64,000 nucleotides of DNA, from contig NZ_LT556049.1 of NCBI RefSeq assembly GCF_900079775.1, forward strand, positions 96,566 through 160,565. The letters are read 5' to 3'. A program made the translations under genes and the position numbers. Each line of letters starts with the position of its first letter. Positions within the stretch are counted from its first letter, which is position 1. This document shows, one piece after another, positions 46,501-55,667 of this stretch. The notes beneath the pieces were generated by a model. That model ran no database searches, was not told where the DNA came from, and worked only from the letters and a program-made list of their open reading frames with translations. The DNA is from Leyella lascolaii (lineage in GTDB: Bacteria; Bacteroidota; Bacteroidia; Bacteroidales; Bacteroidaceae).

Positions 46501-46669
46501 CCGACCTGCGGCGCGCCTTATACGCCGGTGTGGCGTCGGTTGTCATGGTTATTCCCTTCCCGGCAAGAAACGCCCTTGCCGTCTCGTGTGCCTGCTCCTT
46601 GCTTATCGGGTCTGCGTGAAGACACATTGTAAGAAGGAGACACAACATCGTAAGTAATCCTTTTCTCAT
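43523..46669 (-). CDS. C10-family cysteine protease, interpain A/SpeB-like
   Basis: A 1048-residue secreted protease. A signal peptide (LLTMCLHA) is followed by the C10 propeptide (DPISKEQAHETARAFL onwards). The catalytic domain has Cys181 in SATGCVATALAQ and His324 in GGAHAFVVDGYDGDG. The remaining two thirds hold beta-rich repeats with DNA-like spacing of immunoglobulin-type strands, and a C-terminal LPKGIYIVNGRKVAL typical of exported Prevotella proteins. Interpain A of Prevotella intermedia degrades host proteins and complement; a similar role here is an inference. The upstream gap 46670-47516 contains repeats. Confidence 0.93.
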   Translation of the reverse strand: MRKGLLTMLCLLLTMCLHADPISKEQAHETARAFLAGKGITMTTDATPAYKARRRSAAAEVAGYYIFNAGGDRGYVIVSGDDRTEAVLGYTDSGEFDPATAPEGMMAWLKGYLEFIDRLDSEGVTKETAERKARQMKAQKVRHAIQPLVTSRWNQGDPYNLLCPRYYNADGTQGDRSATGCVATALAQVMYFYKWPDAVVKSIPRYSFDSNGHQISMPSIPKGTEIDWANMTDIYDGQSTDEQKNAVAELMVYVGTGVKMGYGPSSGAGFNGGKPLAEYFGYDDATHSEYRSNYTLDEWTDLIYNEIATGHPVAFAGTASGGAHAFVVDGYDGDGLFHLNWGWGGGSDGYFRIEILNPGDNSGIGASSSSDGYSMGQEALILRLPDGVEADDTAMMTINDTEIRGDEIFSNYINWTGETNSFDYGIGYVAEDGSLVSIGKTSRADNLGANYYYGGSFGISGLEEGVYTVVPISKTTGSDVWKTSFNIKDRHIIADVKADGSYTLEMYTRPVDLAIESIEFTGDRTVNRQQKLDVTFRNNTEEFYGEIYLFASKTGDKGGQASRSALSLKKGHTTTLTFFFTPKETGTYNVWLTYDGAGNNVVPGGHTTVDITATPAADAASLQVSSMTFSNITSGTIYGDFIEGQVRVKNNARTKFEGNVKLNIWRGEIGQGTFWSLSNTLLPASIEPGETVSLPFRFDNLTTGMQYGFNVEYGTGGELASGGLGNVNRLMDGVIAYKADGSKTASAPTARYIPMGDIVAVDLRHAPQVTMVNASRAPEALFFIGEDMETPSGLESAQVVKGGTAGDVTVSDSYGFFSPENFTARTMSYSRVVDKAGMGSSWETIALPFRPESVTADGVPVGINTEKGLMLKEFSMADEGAGIFFETTDAMQDGVPYIFSVTDESLVGKTLVFSASDVDVAASDGARIVAGTDSYSFYGTTVTLTDNGIYVLNDAGTAFTLATEDADVKPFRAYFRTKLPDGLRAAQLPINTVTDGIEGTETGMKDGETGVYGVDGVRVGTATVRDGHVIMPQLPKGIYIVNGRKVAL

Positions 46670-46930
46670 AGATACAGTTTTTATTATCAGTGTTATTTAT
46701 CGGTCGTATAGGTCAGTCGCTGCCGCCGTCACTCGTCCCGTAACCCGCACCCTTCCTCACAAGGACATGCACATGAGCCTAATCATGACTGTGACGGCAT
46801 CTATCGGCAAAGATAGCAATTTTGTTCTTATCTGCACAATATTACTCTTAAAAAGAGGAAATATACCACTTTTTTCATCTTCCGCAATACTTCACGCGCC
46901 GCGCGACGGATGCATGCGCATGGCGGGAAA

Positions 46931-47347
46931 CGCATAAATATACTTAGATGATTTTGACAACGCAAAACCGCAAAACAGAAACGGCGGCAGACCGGAAACC
47001 GTATAATAACCGCATACGCATGCGTTTCCACAACAGCGGAGGCATCCAGAACATGCCGAACGGGCTTTTCCGCTCCTCCGGAACGTCTCTTCCGGTCATC
47101 GGGAAAGGCTCCTTTGCATCGCGGAACGGGCTTTTCCGCATCGCGAAAGAGGCTCATCCGCATGCCGGGAAAAACCCAATAAACGCGCAAAACACGGCAA
47201 CGCGCTGAATGTCAGCCACATAACCATACATCGAAAATAAGCGCATAAAAACACCGGAGGCAGTCTGCCGTGACTTACAGGCGATTCTCGCGGGGTTGAG
47301 GACGTGCCGAATGAATAAATATGCACGCGCATATGAATATTTATGCA
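46931..47347. repeat. Composite intergenic element, copy E
   Basis: Left end: CGCATAAATATACT at 46931-46944 (a weak box), then TTTTGACAACGC around 46953. Centre: GC-rich 22-bp array with unit ends at 47065, 47087, 47109, 47131 and 47153. Right side: CTCGCGGGGTTG (47287-47298) then two boxes, TGAATAAATATGCA (47312-47325) and TGAATATTTATGCA (47334-47347), 22 bp apart and 22 and 44 bp from the GCGGGGTTG start at 47290. It fills most of the gap 46670-47516; no gene is seen. Confidence 0.78.
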
Positions 47348-47516
47348 CAAACGCTCCGCACCGCCATACACCGCACGCCGCGCCACACATGGCACTGACG
47401 CGCACGTCGGGGGAATAATCCGTAAAACGTGAAATAATAATGCCGATATATTCGAAATAAGAAAATTTTTATGTAAGTTTGCATACCTGTTTATATGATA
47501 CATATTACTGATACAG

Positions 47517-49448
47517 ATGGACAAGAACAAGCTGCGGCTCCTCAGCCGCATAAGATATCCTGAAGACCTGCGACACCTCAGCGTGGAGGAGCTGCCCGAA
47601 CTGTGCAGGGAACTGCGCGAGGACATCGTAGACGAACTGTCTGTCAACCCCGGACACCTCGCCTCGTCGCTCGGAGTGGTGGAGCTCACCGTGGCTCTGC
47701 ACTACGTCTTCGACACGCCTTACGACCGCATAGTGTGGGATGTGGGCCATCAGGCTTACGGACACAAGATTCTCACCGGACGGAGAGACTGCTTCTGCAC
47801 AAACCGTAAGCTGAAAGGGCTGCGGCCGTTCCCCTCGCCTCTTGAGAGCGAATACGACACATTCACGTGCGGACACGCCTCCAACTCCATCTCGGCTGCG
47901 CTCGGCATGGCGGTGGCGGCGAAGAAGACGGGGCACGACGACCGGCATGTGGTGGCTGTGATAGGCGACGGGGCAATGAGCGGAGGACTCGCCTTCGAGG
48001 GCATCAACAACGTGTCGTCCTCGCCAAACGACCTGCTCATCATCCTCAACGACAACGACATGTCCATTGACCGCGCCGTGGGGGGAATGGAGCAGTATCT
48101 GCTCAACCTCGACACCAACGCCACATACAACCGCCTGAGATACAGGGTGTCGCGCTGGCTGCACTCCAAGGGTTATCTCAACGACAACCGGCGCAAAGGC
48201 ATCATAAGGCTCAACAACGCGCTGAAGTCGGCGTTGAGCCACCAGCAGAACATCTTCGAGGGAATGAACATACGCTACTTCGGACCGTTCGACGGGCACG
48301 ACGTGGCGGAGGTGGTGCGCCTGCTGCGCCAGCTCAAGGACATGAAGGGTCCAAAACTGCTGCATCTGCACACCACCAAAGGCAAGGGATATGAGCCTGC
48401 CGAGAAGGAAGCCACCATATGGCACGCGCCGGGGAAGTTCGACCCCGAGACGGGAGAGCGGCTCGACACCGTGCCCGCAGGGTGCCCGCCGCGCTATCAG
48501 GACGTGTTCGGGCAGACGCTCCTGCGCCTTGCCAAGGACAACCCGCGCATAGTGGGAGTGACGCCCGCCATGCCCACAGGATGCTCCATGAACATCATGA
48601 TGAAGGCGATGCCTGACCGGACGTTCGACGTGGGCATAGCCGAGGGGCACGCCGTGACCTTCTCGTGCGGAATGGCTAAGGACGGACTCATACCGTTCTG
48701 CAACATATACAGCTCGTTCGCGCAGCGAGCCTACGACAACATCATACACGACGCCGCCATACTCAACCTGCCCGTAGTGCTCTGTCTCGACCGCGCCGGA
48801 CTCGTGGGAGAGGACGGACCAACACACCACGGGGCGTTCGACATTGCCGCGCTGCGACCCATACCCAACCTCACCATAGCATCGCCCATGGACGAGCGCG
48901 AGCTGCAACGGCTGATGTACACCGCGCAGCTGCCCGGAAAGGGGACGTTCGTCATACGCTATCCGCGCGGCAGAGGACTGCTCTCCGACTGGGAGTGTGA
49001 CTTCGAGGAGATAGAGGTGGGCACCGGACGGCTCATACGCGAGGGCTCCGACCTTGCCATACTCAGCTACGGTCCGATAGGAAACAACGCCGCCCAGGCG
49101 ATAGACAGCCTGAAGGCGGAGGGCTGCACGGCGTCGGTGGCTCACTACGACATGCGCTTCGTCAAGCCGCTCGACACACGGCTGCTCAATGACATAGCGC
49201 GACGCTTCAGCCGCATCATAACCGTTGAGGACGGCGTCAGGGCTGGAGGGTTCGGCTCGGCGGTGCTCGAATGGATGTGCGACAACGGACATCACCCCGA
49301 CATAACGCGCATCGGACTGCCCGACACGTTTGTGGAGCACGGCAAGGTGGAGGAGCTTCAGAGAATAACGGGTACTGACGCGGAATCGATAAAGAACGAA
49401 ATAAAAAAGGCACTCGGACTTAACGACGCACAAAACAATACTCACTGA
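47517..49448 (+). CDS. dxs: 1-Deoxy-D-xylulose-5-phosphate synthase
   Basis: Condenses pyruvate and glyceraldehyde 3-phosphate, the entry step of the MEP isoprenoid pathway. The 643-residue thiamine-diphosphate enzyme has [19 protein letters not shown], the cofactor-binding motif [15 protein letters not shown] (with metal ligands) and the catalytic region [27 protein letters not shown] -7 at 47474-47481 lies 35 bp upstream, with no clear -33. trkA starts two bases after its stop, so the three plus-strand genes dxs, trkA and trkH form one unit. Confidence 0.97.
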   Translation: MDKNKLRLLSRIRYPEDLRHLSVEELPELCRELREDIVDELSVNPGHLASSLGVVELTVALHYVFDTPYDRIVWDVGHQAYGHKILTGRRDCFCTNRKLKGLRPFPSPLESEYDTFTCGHASNSISAALGMAVAAKKTGHDDRHVVAVIGDGAMSGGLAFEGINNVSSSPNDLLIILNDNDMSIDRAVGGMEQYLLNLDTNATYNRLRYRVSRWLHSKGYLNDNRRKGIIRLNNALKSALSHQQNIFEGMNIRYFGPFDGHDVAEVVRLLRQLKDMKGPKLLHLHTTKGKGYEPAEKEATIWHAPGKFDPETGERLDTVPAGCPPRYQDVFGQTLLRLAKDNPRIVGVTPAMPTGCSMNIMMKAMPDRTFDVGIAEGHAVTFSCGMAKDGLIPFCNIYSSFAQRAYDNIIHDAAILNLPVVLCLDRAGLVGEDGPTHHGAFDIAALRPIPNLTIASPMDERELQRLMYTAQLPGKGTFVIRYPRGRGLLSDWECDFEEIEVGTGRLIREGSDLAILSYGPIGNNAAQAIDSLKAEGCTASVAHYDMRFVKPLDTRLLNDIARRFSRIITVEDGVRAGGFGSAVLEWMCDNGHHPDITRIGLPDTFVEHGKVEELQRITGTDAESIKNEIKKALGLNDAQNNTH

Positions 49449-49449
49449 C

Positions 49450-50793
49450 ATGAAAATAATAATAGCCGGAGCCTATGCCATAGGCACTCATCTGGCTCGC
49501 CTGTTCGCGCGCGAGCACGAAAACATCATTCTCATGGACGACAGCGAGGAACGGCTCGAACGGGGAGAAGCCGACCTCGACATTCTCACCATCAACTCCT
49601 CGCCAACCAGCGTGAAGGGTCTCAAGGAGGCGGGAGCCGACCACACCGACCTCTTCATTGCCGTGACGCCCGACGAGAACACCAACATCACGGCATGCAT
49701 ACTTGCCAAGGCGCTGGGCGCAAAGAAGACTGTGGCGAAGATAGACAATGCCGAATACATGGAGCAGGAGGCTCAGGAGTTTTTCAGGAAAATAGGAATA
49801 AGCTCGCTGATATACCCGGAAATGCTCGCCGCAAACGACATAAACACCGGTCTGAAGATGTCGTGGGTGAGACAGCGGTGGGACGTGCACGACGGCGCGC
49901 TCGTCATGATGGGCATCAAACTGAGGGAAAGCTGCGAGATACTCAACCAGCCTCTGCGCACTCTTTGCGGTCCGGACGACCCTTACCACGTCGTGGCGAT
50001 AAAACGGATGAACGATACCATCATACCGGGAGGTAACGACTCGCTACAGCTGAACGACATGGCTTACTTCATGACAACGCGCCAATACATTCCCTACATC
50101 CGGCAGATTGTGGGCAAGGAACATTATGCCGACGTGAAGAACGTGATGATAATGGGAGGCGGGGCTACCGCAGTGAGGGCGGTGAACACGATGCCCTACT
50201 ACATGGACGCGAAAATAATAGAGACCGACGAGGAACGATGCGAGCAGCTCAACAATCTGCTTGACAACGACAAGGCGCTCGTGATAAACGGCGACGGACG
50301 CGACATCGCGCTGCTCACGGAGGAAGGCATAAGGAACACTCAGGCTTTCGTGGCGCTCACGGGCAACGCGGAGACAAACATCCTTGCCTGTCTCACGGCT
50401 AAAAGACTGGGAGTGCGCAAGACCGTGGCTATGGTGGAGAACATCGACTACATAAGTATGGCGGAGAGCCTCGACATCGGCACCATCATCAACAAGAAGG
50501 CGATAGCAGCCAGCCACATCTATCAGATGATGCTCGACGCCAACGTGTGCAACGTCAGATTCCTCATGGCTGCCAACGCCGACGTGGCGGAGTTCATACC
50601 GAAAGAGGGCTCGCGCATAACGCAGAAGGAGGTGAAGGACCTCGGACTGCCCAAAGGAATGACCATCGGAGGACTCGTAAGAGACGGCAAGGGGATGCTC
50701 GTGTCGGGTAACACACGCATAAACGCGGGCGACTCAGTGGTGGTTTTCTGCCACGACATGAACATGAAGAAAATAGAAAAACTGTTCATATGA
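49450..50793 (+). CDS. trkA: Trk potassium uptake regulatory protein TrkA
   Basis: The cytoplasmic gating subunit of the Trk potassium transporter. The 447-residue protein has two RCK units: a first NAD-binding fold (IIIAGAYAIGTHLARLF) with its C-terminal subdomain, and a second (VMIMGGGATAVRAVNTM) followed by a final TrkA_C region (GLVRDGKGMLVSGNTRINAGD). Its stop overlaps the trkH start in an ATGA, as expected for a two-subunit operon. Confidence 0.95.
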   Translation: MKIIIAGAYAIGTHLARLFAREHENIILMDDSEERLERGEADLDILTINSSPTSVKGLKEAGADHTDLFIAVTPDENTNITACILAKALGAKKTVAKIDNAEYMEQEAQEFFRKIGISSLIYPEMLAANDINTGLKMSWVRQRWDVHDGALVMMGIKLRESCEILNQPLRTLCGPDDPYHVVAIKRMNDTIIPGGNDSLQLNDMAYFMTTRQYIPYIRQIVGKEHYADVKNVMIMGGGATAVRAVNTMPYYMDAKIIETDEERCEQLNNLLDNDKALVINGDGRDIALLTEEGIRNTQAFVALTGNAETNILACLTAKRLGVRKTVAMVENIDYISMAESLDIGTIINKKAIAASHIYQMMLDANVCNVRFLMAANADVAEFIPKEGSRITQKEVKDLGLPKGMTIGGLVRDGKGMLVSGNTRINAGDSVVVFCHDMNMKKIEKLFI

Positions 50794-52247
50794 TCAACCT
50801 GAAAGTCATTTACAAGATCATAGGCTCACTCCTTTTCATCGAGGCTGCGCTCATGTCGGTATGTCTCATAATGGCTATGGCATACGGAGAGGACGACATG
50901 TATGCCTTCCTCTATGCCGTGGGGATAACCGCGGCGTGCGGGGCGGTGCTGAGATACATGGGGCGCAACAGCGGTAACATGCTCTCGCGGCGCGACGCCT
51001 ATCTGGTGGTGTCGCTGGCATGGGTGCTCTTCAGCCTTTTCGGAACACTGCCGTTCGTCACGGGAGGATACATAAAGAGCTTCACCGACGCATACTTCGA
51101 GACAATGTCGGGATTCACCACCACCGGCGCTACGATAATAGACGACGTGGAATGTCTGCCGCACGCCATACTCTTCTGGAGGTCGCTCACCCACTGGATA
51201 GGCGGTCTGGGCATCGTGTTCTTCACCATCGCGCTGCTGCCGTCGCTCATCGGAGGCTCGGTGAAGATTTTCGCGGCGGAGTCTACGGGTCCCATCAAGA
51301 TGAAACTGCACCCTAAGATATCCACAAACTCGAAATGGATAGGAAGCGTTTACATCATTCTCACACTGGCATGCGCACTGAGCTATATGTTCTTCGGCAT
51401 GGACTGGTTTGACGCCATAAACTATTCCATGTCGACAACAGGCACGGGCGGATTCGCCACACACAACGCCAGCATAGCCCACTTTCAGAGTCCGGGAATA
51501 GAATACAGTGCCATCCTGTTCTGTTTCCTGTCGGGAACAAACTTCACCCTGCTCTATTTCACAATGGCGAAACTGAGGTTCAGGGAGCTGTTCATGAACT
51601 CCGAGTTCAGGCTTTACTTCATTCTCGTGGCGGCGTTCTCGCTCTTCATCGCCTGTGAACTGGTGGTGCACAACGGCTATGATGTGGAGCACGCGCTGAG
51701 AAGCAGCCTCTTCCAGGTCACGGCGTTCATCACAACTACAGGCTTCTTCAGCGACGACGCCGGACTGTGGCCGCACGTCACATGGGTGGTTCTGTCCTTC
51801 TGCATGTTCATCGGGGCATGCTCGGGCTCGACAAGCGGCGGTCTGAAATGCGTGAGAGGTGTGATGCTGCTGAGGATAGTGAGGAATGAGTTCCGACAGA
51901 TACTGCATCCCAACGCCGTGCTTCCGCTAAAGATAGACAGCACCAACGTGCCAAACAACAAAAGGGTGACGCTGCTCGCCTTTCTCACGGTGGACCTCAT
52001 ACTGATTCTGGTGTGCTCGTTCATCTTCATAGTGCAGGGCATCGAGTCGACAAACGCGGTCACCGTGACGCTCAGCAGCCTTGGTAACGTGGGACCGGCT
52101 CTCGGTTCCGACATCGGTCCCACAATGTCGTGGAGCTCTCTCCCCGACAATGTCAAGTGGATATGCACGCTGCTCATGCTCGTGGGACGTCTCGAGATAT
52201 TCTCCGTTCTCGTGATTTTCACATCGGCGTTCTGGAAAGACAACTGA
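50790..52247 (+). CDS. trkH: Trk potassium transporter membrane subunit TrkH
   Basis: The channel-like subunit of the Trk system. The 485-residue protein has about ten transmembrane helices and the repeated selectivity-filter loops: FTTTGAT, STTGTGGFAT, ITTTGF and SLGNVGPALGS. It pairs with TrkA just upstream (4-bp overlap). Confidence 0.96.
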   Translation: MINLKVIYKIIGSLLFIEAALMSVCLIMAMAYGEDDMYAFLYAVGITAACGAVLRYMGRNSGNMLSRRDAYLVVSLAWVLFSLFGTLPFVTGGYIKSFTDAYFETMSGFTTTGATIIDDVECLPHAILFWRSLTHWIGGLGIVFFTIALLPSLIGGSVKIFAAESTGPIKMKLHPKISTNSKWIGSVYIILTLACALSYMFFGMDWFDAINYSMSTTGTGGFATHNASIAHFQSPGIEYSAILFCFLSGTNFTLLYFTMAKLRFRELFMNSEFRLYFILVAAFSLFIACELVVHNGYDVEHALRSSLFQVTAFITTTGFFSDDAGLWPHVTWVVLSFCMFIGACSGSTSGGLKCVRGVMLLRIVRNEFRQILHPNAVLPLKIDSTNVPNNKRVTLLAFLTVDLILILVCSFIFIVQGIESTNAVTVTLSSLGNVGPALGSDIGPTMSWSSLPDNVKWICTLLMLVGRLEIFSVLVIFTSAFWKDN

Positions 52248-52347
52248 CAAGGACGCCCCAAGGGCGCATACTGTCACTTACATCATATGGCATACAACAA
52301 CGGATATATAGCTCTCAAATATAAATAACTGTAAAAACAAACGCATC

Positions 52348-53310
52348 ATGAAACCATTAAAATTCAACCCGCTGCTCAAGTCAACAATATGGGGCGGCGA
52401 CAAAATCATCCCTTTCAAGCATCTCGACATTACACAGGAGAACGTGGGAGAAAGCTGGGAGATTTCTGGAGTGAAGGGCAACGAGACAACCGTAAGCGAA
52501 GGCGAGCTTGAGGGAAAGAGCCTCAACGAGGTTGTGGAACTGATGAAAGACGAGCTCGTGGGGAAAGAGAACTACAAGCGGTTCGGCAACGAGTTCCCGC
52601 TGCTCATCAAGTTCATTGACGCGCGTCAGGACCTTTCCATTCAGGTGCATCCTACGGACGAGATTGCAAAAAAACAGGGAAAGGAACGCGGAAAGACCGA
52701 AATGTGGTATCTGATGGACTCTGACAAGGACGCCACTCTGCTGTGCGGACTGAAAAAGAAAATCACTCCGGAGGAGTATGCGGCTATGGTTGAGAACGAC
52801 ACTATAGTAGACGCGATTGCCAGATACGACGTGAAGGAGGGCGACTGCTTCTTCCTTCCGGCTGGCAGAATACACGCCATCGGCACAGGATGTTTCCTCG
52901 CCGAGATTCAGCAGACAAGCGATGTGACCTACCGCATATACGACTTCAAGCGCAAGGACAAGAACGGCAACTACCGCGAACTGCACACAAAGCAGGCTGC
53001 CGAGTGCATCAACTATAACGTGGAGGACAACTATCGCACCAACTATCTGCCCACTAAGAACATGGGAGTGTCGCTTGTGAAGTGCCCGTATTTCTGCACC
53101 GCCGTCTACGATCTGGACGAACCGATGACCATCGACTACTCCGAGCTCGACAGTTTCGTCATACTCATCGGACTCAAAGGTGAGGCTACGATAACCGACA
53201 ACGAGGGCAACGTGACCTCACTCAAGGCTGGCGAGAGCATACTCGTGCCCGCAACGACAAAGGAACTGAAGGTTGACGGCACGCTGAAGTTCCTCGAGAC
53301 TTATGTATAA
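52348..53310 (+). CDS. manA: Class I mannose-6-phosphate isomerase
   Basis: Interconverts fructose 6-phosphate and mannose 6-phosphate, feeding GDP-mannose synthesis for surface sugars. The 320-residue zinc enzyme of the cupin fold shows the motif IQVHPTDE, the metal-binding HAIGTG within GRIHAIGTGC and the C-terminal cupin half (ITDNEGNVTSLKAGESILVPA). A 22-bp tandem array starts within its last four codons. A terminator lies about 150 bp beyond it. Confidence 0.93.
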   Translation: MKPLKFNPLLKSTIWGGDKIIPFKHLDITQENVGESWEISGVKGNETTVSEGELEGKSLNEVVELMKDELVGKENYKRFGNEFPLLIKFIDARQDLSIQVHPTDEIAKKQGKERGKTEMWYLMDSDKDATLLCGLKKKITPEEYAAMVENDTIVDAIARYDVKEGDCFFLPAGRIHAIGTGCFLAEIQQTSDVTYRIYDFKRKDKNGNYRELHTKQAAECINYNVEDNYRTNYLPTKNMGVSLVKCPYFCTAVYDLDEPMTIDYSELDSFVILIGLKGEATITDNEGNVTSLKAGESILVPATTKELKVDGTLKFLETYV

Positions 53311-53431
53311 CAGTGCATCTGCTTACGCATAAAGATGCGGAAGCTTACGCATAAAAGCAAAAAGGCTTATGCATAACGGTGCGGAACCCTACGCATAACG
53401 GTGCATGCCGCATGGCGGAAAAGGCTTTTCC
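53300..53431. repeat. 22-bp tandem array starting inside the manA 3' end
   Basis: Six units begin at 53300, 53322, 53344, 53366, 53388 and 53410. The first five start CTTATGT, CTTACGC, CTTACGC, CTTATGC and CCTACGC. The first includes the manA stop codon TAA, and matches the fourth unit in about 15 of 22 positions. The last unit changes to the GGCGGAAAAGGC type seen in the GC-rich arrays elsewhere. Confidence 0.85.
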
Positions 53432-53456
53432 ACCTCGCAGGGACACCGGTAAAGAC

Positions 53457-53510
53457 GACAGAGACAGGCTGCGGAACAACTCCGTCAGACCTGTCTCTGT
53501 CTTGTTCTTT
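53457..53510 (+). terminator. Terminator of manA
   Basis: Perfect 12-bp stem GACAGAGACAGG/CCTGTCTCTGTC with a 21-nt loop, then TTGTTCTTTT. It can also serve the convergent sugar transferase gene. Confidence 0.88.
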
Positions 53511-53535
53511 TACTCACACAACTTGCAGGATGCTT

Positions 53536-54942
53536 CTAATAAGCGTTCTTGTCGCCCGTAAATATGTTGGCGACGGTCTTATATATAATGTAGAGATCGA
53601 GCGAGAAGCTCCAGTGTTCCATATACCATATGTCATGATCGACACGCTTCTCCATCTGCGAAAGCTCTTTTGTCTCACCCCGGTAGCCCGTCACCTGACT
53701 CCAGCCGGTGATGCCCGGCTTCATGTAATGGCGCACCATGTACTCGTTTATCACCTTTGAGTAGTCCTCGGTCTGCTTCACCATGTGCGGGCGGGGACCC
53801 ACAACGCTCATCTGTCCGAGCAATACGTTGATGAACTGGGGGAACTCGTCGATGTTGGTCTTGCGCATTATGTTGCCCCACTTGGTCTTTCTCGGGTCGT
53901 CCTTCGTTGCCTGGAGCGTGTCAGCCTGGTCGTTCACCTTCATGCTTCTGAACTTAAGGCAATAGAATTCCTTGCCGTTTATGCCGCTGCGCAACTGCTT
54001 GAAGAAAATCGGACCGGGCATTGTGAGCTTGGTGATTATGCTCACCACAATGAGTATTATGGGAAAAAGGGTCACCAGAAACACCAGAGAGAAACACACG
54101 TCGAACAGCCTTTTCACCATACGGTTGCCCACCTTGCTAAGCGGTTCGCGGTAAAGACTGAGATAAGGCACACTCCCGAACATGTTGAAAAACATGCGGT
54201 GGTGCAGATAGTTGGTCACGTTAGGCACGCTGTAGAAATGCACCAGATGCCTTATACAATAATTGATGATCGGCAGAATCTCGTTTTTGCGCACCGACGG
54301 AAGACAGCAATACACCTCCTGTATGTCGCTGTTCTGCCTCAGATAATCGGTCACCGACGACGGCTTTCCTATATACTTGCACTCTTCGGGAAACCTGTCA
54401 TTAGGCTCGTCGTCAAAATATCCGGCTATCTCATAGCCTTTGTATGGCGACGACACCATCTCGTTGTAAAGGGCTACAATATTGTCATAGCTGCCCACAA
54501 AGGCAACCTTGCGTATGTGCTTTGTCCCCGAGCGGTACCACACAACGGCTTTTCTGACCGCAAACCTGTATAATATTATAAGCAAGGCGGACGAAAGCCA
54601 GAACAGCATAAACACAGGAAAAGACAGGCAACTGTAGTCTCCGAACCAGAGTATAAGCCAGCTGAGCACGGCATAATAAAAAATATTGCGTATCACACGC
54701 ACAGCTATCTTAAAGCGCGTGGCATGCTTTTTATAGAGCACCACACCGTTGTTGGAAGTGCAGAGCAGATATACCACCGATGCCATAAGCATGGTCTGGC
54801 GCGCAGAAGCCATTCCCCCCTCACATCCGAAATTCAAAAGAAATGCATAATAAAGAAGATTCAATATCAGCAAATCACCCAATAGAACTGCCATTATAAG
54901 CACCGTATTATTGTCGGTGTTATCTATACGGTTTCCTCCCAT
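53536..54942 (-). CDS. Undecaprenyl-phosphate sugar phosphotransferase (WbaP/WcaJ-like)
   Basis: Starts a surface polysaccharide by putting the first sugar phosphate on undecaprenyl phosphate. The 468-residue protein has four N-terminal membrane helices, a central Rossmann-like domain (KVAFVGSYDNIVALYNEM), and the C-terminal bacterial sugar-transferase domain, with the re-entrant helix RLFDVCFSLVFLVTLFP, GPIFFKQLRSGINGKEF, FRSMKVN and KWGNIMRKTNIDEFPQFINVLLGQMSVVGPRP. No other polysaccharide gene is adjacent, which is unusual for a locus of this type. The substrate sugar is unknown. Confidence 0.94.
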   Translation of the reverse strand: MGGNRIDNTDNNTVLIMAVLLGDLLILNLLYYAFLLNFGCEGGMASARQTMLMASVVYLLCTSNNGVVLYKKHATRFKIAVRVIRNIFYYAVLSWLILWFGDYSCLSFPVFMLFWLSSALLIILYRFAVRKAVVWYRSGTKHIRKVAFVGSYDNIVALYNEMVSSPYKGYEIAGYFDDEPNDRFPEECKYIGKPSSVTDYLRQNSDIQEVYCCLPSVRKNEILPIINYCIRHLVHFYSVPNVTNYLHHRMFFNMFGSVPYLSLYREPLSKVGNRMVKRLFDVCFSLVFLVTLFPIILIVVSIITKLTMPGPIFFKQLRSGINGKEFYCLKFRSMKVNDQADTLQATKDDPRKTKWGNIMRKTNIDEFPQFINVLLGQMSVVGPRPHMVKQTEDYSKVINEYMVRHYMKPGITGWSQVTGYRGETKELSQMEKRVDHDIWYMEHWSFSLDLYIIYKTVANIFTGDKNAY

Positions 54943-55194
54943 TCTTAGTTTAAGTTTTAGTTTGTAAGCTGTCTGATATAAACTTGCACTCTGATGCGCA
55001 TCAATTCGGTATGCTGCAAAAATAGAAATTATTCCTCAAATAACGTTGAATTTTCATTAAAAATATTTATAAAATTACGTTTCATAAAGAGAAAAAGCCT
55101 GTTTCATATCATTATGCCATGTCTACGCCACTGTATGACAGCCTTTTCCACACCACCATAAAGCCCGTCCGGAATGAAAAAATGGCGCGAAAAA

Positions 55195-55226
55195 TTTGGT
55201 GATAGCACGGAAAACAACTATCTTTG
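55195..55226 (+). promoter_or_regulatory. Promoter of tRNA-Gln
   Basis: TTTG (55195-55198), 20 nt, TATCTTTG (55219-55226), a full consensus match ending 10 bp before the tRNA 5' end. Confidence 0.85.
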
Positions 55227-55236
55227 CAACCGTATT

Positions 55237-55307
55237 TGTCCTATGGTGTAATGGTAGCACTACAGTTTTTGGTTCTGTCAGTGGTGGTTCGAGTCCGCCT
55301 GGGACAA
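55237..55307 (+). tRNA. tRNA-Gln (UUG)
   Basis: 71 nt. The acceptor stem TGTCCTA pairs with TGGGACA, discriminator A. The anticodon loop TTTTGGT gives anticodon TTG. The T-arm reads GGTGGTTCGAGTCC. CCA is not encoded. A consensus promoter precedes it and a hairpin at 55313-55347 follows. Confidence 0.94.
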
Positions 55308-55312
55308 CACGG

Positions 55313-55347
55313 AAAGCGTACAGTCATCAAACCGTACGCTTTTTTTC
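55313..55347 (+). terminator. Terminator of tRNA-Gln
   Basis: AAAGCGTAC.GT pairs with AC.GTACGCTTT around a 6-nt loop and is followed by TTTTT. Confidence 0.88.
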
Positions 55348-55420
55348 GCACCGGCATAGACGCTTACCACACCGGAACACGGGGCAGTAGAAATTCGGAA
55401 CACACGTATTATTATACAGC

Positions 55421-55448
55421 GAAAGAGCCGCTTCGGAGCGGCTCTTTC
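55421..55448. terminator. UUCG-loop hairpin in the tRNA-Gln/tyrS gap
   Basis: A perfect 12-bp stem GAAAGAGCCGCT/AGCGGCTCTTTC closed by the stable tetraloop TTCG. T-rich sequence is on both sides, so it can act in either direction. It lies 220 bp beyond the tyrS stop (minus strand). Confidence 0.8.
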
Positions 55449-55473
55449 TATTTAACGATGATGAAAGTATCAC

Positions 55474-55561
55474 CTTTCAGTGTCAGAAAATAAATCTTTC
55501 AGTGGCACAAAGTCAATCTTTCAGTAACGGTATATCAACCATTTCATGCCTGCATATCCGC
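55474..55561. repeat. 22-bp tandem array (CTTTCAGT type)
   Basis: Units start at 55474, 55496 and 55518 with CTTTCAGT and at 55540 with a degenerate CATTTCAT, an exact 22-bp period. Its sequence is unrelated to the other arrays. The gap 55308-55667 otherwise holds two hairpins and no gene. Confidence 0.8.
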
Positions 55562-55667
55562 CATATTGCGTTAACGTATACACCTTATTATATATATGCG
55601 TTTGCAGTAGCATGACGTCATACGCACCTTCTCATTGCGGATTATGCGTCTTGCGCCGGGCGGGAAA

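Noticed and set aside
44375..46657. A 760-codon open frame on the plus strand opposite the C10 protease
   Set aside because: It is an antisense shadow of the protease gene, rich in His and Arg, with no domain. The minus-strand frame has signal peptide, propeptide and catalytic motifs.
47505..49451. A 648-codon open frame on the minus strand opposite dxs
   Set aside because: Antisense shadow of dxs caused by GC-rich codon use; no motif and no start context.
53785..54573. Plus-strand open frame opposite the sugar transferase
   Set aside because: No domain or start context; the minus-strand gene has complete sugar-transferase motifs.
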